A stretch of 64,000 nucleotides of DNA from Allodiplogaster sudhausi (lineage: Eukaryota; Nematoda; Chromadorea; Rhabditida; Diplogasteridae). Below the pieces are notes generated by a model. The model worked only from the letters and a program-made list of their open reading frames with translations. It was not told where the DNA came from and searched no databases. The DNA is taken from positions 51,001 through 115,000 of the forward strand of contig CALZFC010000251.1 of the NCBI GenBank assembly GCA_945643635.1, given 5' to 3'. This document shows, one piece after another, positions 60,650 to 64,000 of this stretch (the first letter of the stretch is position 1; every line of letters starts with the position of its first letter). A program made the position numbers and the translations under genes.

Positions 60650-61034
60650 CTTCGCCTCCCCGCTGTGCCTCGCACCTGTTGTGCGTCAGCCACATCATCA
60701 TCATCATCTCCAGTGTCCCTTCGTCCGCGCACCTGAGCAGAGCGCTTGCGGACAAAGAGCGCAGCCGACGATGGCTCGTCAGCGAAGCCCGGCTGGAAGC
60801 CACGCCCGCTCACCATGCCGCCACGGACGCCAGACTCGAGAGCCTGAGAGAGAGAGAGGAGGTGTTAGTGAGAGTGAGAGAGAGAGAGAGAGAAAGAGGG
60901 AGATGGAGAGACGGGGAGAGATGAGAGCGAGAGAGAGCGAGAGAGCAAGAGAGAAAGAGAGAGAGAGGGCGAGAGAGAGAGGGAGGGAGAGAGAAGGGGA
61001 GAGAGAGAGAGAGAGCGAAAGAGAGAGAGAGAGC

Positions 61035-61072
<38 letters not shown>

Positions 61073-62538
61073 TCGAGAGAGAGTCTACCAACTGATCCAT
61101 GCATGTTAATATGCCTACTATCGATGCATCATGCCACACACACTCTCTAAAAGCTTTAACTATTTAAAAAAAATTTTTTTCGATATTCCTCATTCTCTCT
61201 AAATCTCTCCGTCGTGCCTGTTGGCGTCGGCGAAGAAAGTCGCCACGGGTGGGCAATCGATACTTTGGCCCGTCCATGCCCATCTCGCCACCACCACGCG
61301 CAAAACGGACGTGATATAGCGGAGTCGACGACGACGCATCTGAAAGGGCACTCTCTCTCGGCAGCACTCGCACACCATAATTTATTATATCGACTTTTAC
61401 ATCCAAAATATCGACAATGAAGTGTGTATTAGGTTAGTGTTGGTGTTGCCTAGCAGTTCTCTATGCCTATTACAAGTAACGATAGATTAACCATATCAAC
61501 ATAACATACTGCACACTTTAACATGCCGTGCTGCCATATTCGTTAATCAATATTTGGAAGTTGAGAGATCAAAGATTAAAGATTAAAGATCACACATCTC
61601 CTAATATCCCACACGCACACTCAATCTCGGGTCCAGTTGTCGGGAGCAGCGGAGATGGAGAGGGAGTCGACTGCTGGGACGGTAGACGTTGATTCTTTGG
61701 GGGAAGAGGAGGCAGCTCGCTAGGCTGCTGAATCTGTGGCTGTGATCAGTGATAAGTGATCAGTGATAAGTGATCTGTGGTCAGTGATTCACGTTGTCAA
61801 CTAATAATTGGTGATTGGGGAACAATGGTGTCACAGTGATAAGTGATGATTGGTTGCGCACACAAACTAGTAATCCTAGGCCACGCTCACTGGTTAATGA
61901 TTGTGATCAAACATAAAGAATCATTTGCAAAAGTATCGCGCGAATGAACTTTTTTTAGTTTTCCACCTTTCGTGAAATTATGACGACCGGACTTGATAAT
62001 ATCTACGACGCACTCGTCTGTTAGCATTTCTGATACATGCACCCCGCTTATTTCTCTAGAAGTTACACGAAAACCACATGGTATGGCAAGTGCATAAAAT
62101 GATGCGGAAAATAATTTAAAATTCGAAAAGAATTGTCTGACATCACATTTAAACCATATTGTTTTTTAATAATAACATTCTTGAACAAAAAAACTTTTAT
62201 TTTCTTTAAGATACACACATAATATTAAGGGAAAATGATGATGTAGATAAAAAAAATAAGAAAATAATAAATAAATAAAGTACTATTTTGCTATTTCTTC
62301 ATGCTATTTTTACGATTAAATTTTTAAATTATATTTAATACGAATGAATAATATGAGTGATCTGTGATATGTGATAAGTGATAAGTGATCTGATTAGATA
62401 CGTGTGTGTACATACCGGCAGTGTGTCCGAGAAGCGCAGCATGGCGTACGCATCCACGTGGAGCTGTGCGATGACGACGGCGAGCACGAGCATGAGACGG
62501 AGTGCAGAGGAGCACGAGGAGGAAGATGAGAGGAGCAT
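59085..62538 (-). CDS. P4: secreted peptide precursor of the xPGFA family, best preserved
   Basis: Blocks 62538-62416 (Ser-rich N-terminus and signal peptide MLVLAVVIAQLHVDAYA, 41 codons, GTATGT donor), about 61339-61200 (GPKYRLPTRGDFLRR), 60843-60733 (GMVSGRGFQPGFADEP ... VRKRSAQ), 59522-59403 (GLMISGRGYMPGFADARS ... LRKRT) and 59120-59085 (PSGERFDENEA, TGA). Blocks 3 to 5 are phase 0 and free of stops. The YRLP block is out of phase with block 1 by the simplest splice choice and lacks an obvious donor, so its exon limits are unsure. Two GR(G)-x-x-PGFAD units each end at dibasic KR. Introns are up to about 1.2 kb and filled with TC/GA repeats. A secreted, proteolytically processed peptide precursor is inferred. 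Confidence 0.68.
60190..60660. repeat. Very long TC-rich tract in P4 intron
   Basis: About 470 bp almost purely of C and T, dominated by TC and TCCC/TTTC variants. Long Leu/Ser translations across it are an artefact of composition. Confidence 0.92.
60845..61085. repeat. GA tract forming the P4 third-block acceptor
   Basis: On the sense strand this is a TC tract of about 240 bp that ends in TCTCAG at the exon border at 60843. Confidence 0.9.
61741..61795 (+). repeat. Short tandem repeat of GTGATAAGTGATC type
   Basis: Several imperfect copies in a P4 intron; a related cluster lies at about 62355-62395 next to the first P4 donor. Confidence 0.75.
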
Positions 62539-62539
62539 C

Positions 62540-62548
62540 TCACTCTGC

Positions 62549-62590
<42 letters not shown>

Positions 62591-62770
62591 GCGAGAGAGA
62601 GAAATAGAGAAATGGCGAGAGAAATAGAGAGCTGGCGAGAGAAAGAGAGCGAGTGGGTGGGCGAGAGAAAGAGGGGAGAGAGGAGAGAGAGGTGGAGATA
62701 GAGAGATGGAGATAGAGAGGGTGCGAGATAACGATGGAGAGAGGGGAGAGATGGAGAAAGAGGGTGAGAG
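62540..62770. repeat. GA/TC microsatellite at the P4 leader acceptor
   Basis: On the sense strand a TC tract ending in CTGCAG immediately before AGTGAGATG. The same arrangement occurs in P1, P2 and P3. Confidence 0.88.
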
Positions 62771-63226
62771 TTGGAATCAGGAGCATACATATACGGAGGT
62801 CAGAATTTTAAAGCTACAAATTTATTTCAATAGAGTGGTCATGTCCGCTGAAAAAGGGATCAAGGTGTTCTCCAGTTCCATACTCGAACATTTAAGAACG
62901 AAAATGGTTTTACAACTTTCGAAGGAATGTAGATAGAAAGAGCAAATGCCTGATTGTGAGAAATTTTTTTTTTAAATCGTTTGGTTTTGAACCCACAAGA
63001 AAGGATGCCTAGCAAAATAAGGTAGAAAAAAAGTGAGGCAATTTTTGGCAGTATTAAATCTACAGACGAGAGAGAGAGAAAAGAGAGGTTCGAAAGAAAG
63101 AGAGAAAGACAGTTAGGAGAGAGATTTAGGGAGGGAGAGAGATTGAGAGAGAGAGAGTGAGCGAGAGAGAGAAAGAATGAGAGAGAGAGTGAGAGAAAGA
63201 GAGGAAGAGAAAGAGAGAGAGAACGG

Positions 63227-63274
<48 letters not shown>

Positions 63275-64000
63275 TGTCGGTTACCAATGTTTGTCCGGGG
63301 CTCGTTTTTCTAATTGTCAGAGCCATCTCACAATCAAATGATCACGCCTATTTGTTTTTTGCCTTTAACAGTGACGAGTCCTTCGACAGATTCAACAATC
63401 CGTAAGACGTGAGAAAGACGAAGAAGGAGAAAGAGAATACAACAAGACAAGGAGGAAGTCAGATGATGCACATTTGAAGCGGCTGGGAGGCAGAATAATG
63501 ACGAAGCTCTTTTGGTTACTTATGATTTTTTGAAAATGTTTTCTGAAAATTAGAGATACGAATTTACAACGGCACAAGTCCTGACAATGAGATAGTGAGA
63601 GAGAGAGAGAGAAAGAGAGAGAGAGGGTGAAAGAAAGAGAGTAAAAGAAGAAGAAGAGGAAAAGAGAGGAGACAGCTAGAGAGAGAACGAGAGCTAGAGA
63701 GAACGAGATACATAGAGTGATAGAAAGAGAGAGAACTATACATAATATATGTACATATGTACATATGTACATATATACTATGAATGTTATGAGAAAAAAT
63801 GACAATGGAGATAATTGGATATATGTACGTAGAGTGAGTATTGCTGTGTCATTTTATTTTTTACAAAAGATAGTTTACCACACGTTAAAAAATATCAGCA
63901 ATGTGTCAAAAAGTCGATAAAAAGAGACCGTGAAATTTTTCTCTTTTTTTTAGTTGGAACAATTCCAGAAGCTTTGTATCTTAACAAAAGATCTCATTTC
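62771..64000. other. Upstream of P4; no gene recognised
   Basis: Contains a probable P4 leader donor (minus strand, GTATGCTCC near 62790) and two GA blocks (63070-63275 and 63590-63740). A TATA box with the shared proximal element, as in P2 and P3, was not found here. Confidence 0.5.

Noticed and set aside
60154..60924. Long open frames of 200-256 codons rich in Ser and Leu, with Arg/Glu counterparts on the other strand
   Set aside because: They translate TC/GA microsatellite DNA lying in a P4 intron; composition alone explains the lack of stops.

Overview
The window looks like nematode nuclear DNA. It has small spliced genes with GT-AG introns (some near 50 bp), short TTTCAG-type acceptors, several members of the nematode-restricted transthyretin-like (TTL) secreted family, and two conserved metazoan enzymes, prolidase and mitochondrial enoyl-CoA hydratase. 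No species can be named from the sequence. GA/TC microsatellites are unusually dense in introns and intergenic DNA.

Layout. Positions 1-15041 and 18335-33374 are the arms of an almost perfect inverted repeat; the left arm runs off the window edge. A 3.3 kb spacer separates them. Reading outward to inward, each arm carries the 3' part of a prolidase gene, a convergent poly-His/mucin gene with an in-frame stop, a TTL gene, a second TTL gene pointing the other way, MITE-like repeats, and a large poly-His/mucin gene with about 100 copies of an 8-residue repeat. The spacer carries a secreted-peptide gene (P1) flanked by a nested 232 bp inverted repeat, an unidentified terminal exon, and a diverged 3' fragment of the large mucin gene that ends exactly where the right arm begins.

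From 33 to 41 kb the right-arm prolidase gene is completed to its start codon (14 exons). A second prolidase copy follows in the same orientation and is clearly a pseudogene. Then come a small cysteine-rich, probably membrane-anchored, Ly6-like gene (41.2-42.6 kb), two further TTL genes (44.0-44.6 kb with a stop in its signal peptide; 48.1-48.8 kb intact), and three more members of the P family (45.2-46.7, 50.8-51.8 and 59.1-62.5 kb) around the 8-exon enoyl-CoA hydratase gene (52.8-57.4 kb).

The most distinctive content is the P family. These are short secreted precursors with a signal-peptide exon, a YRLPxRGD block and one or more xPGFA(D/G/N) blocks ending in dibasic KR, with a conserved short last exon. 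They share a TATA promoter with a conserved 20 bp proximal element. I do not recognise the family. Together with the poly-His mucins and TTL proteins, the accessory part of the window is dominated by secreted products. Several copies are broken, so the region behaves like a rapidly duplicating and decaying cluster next to stable housekeeping genes.
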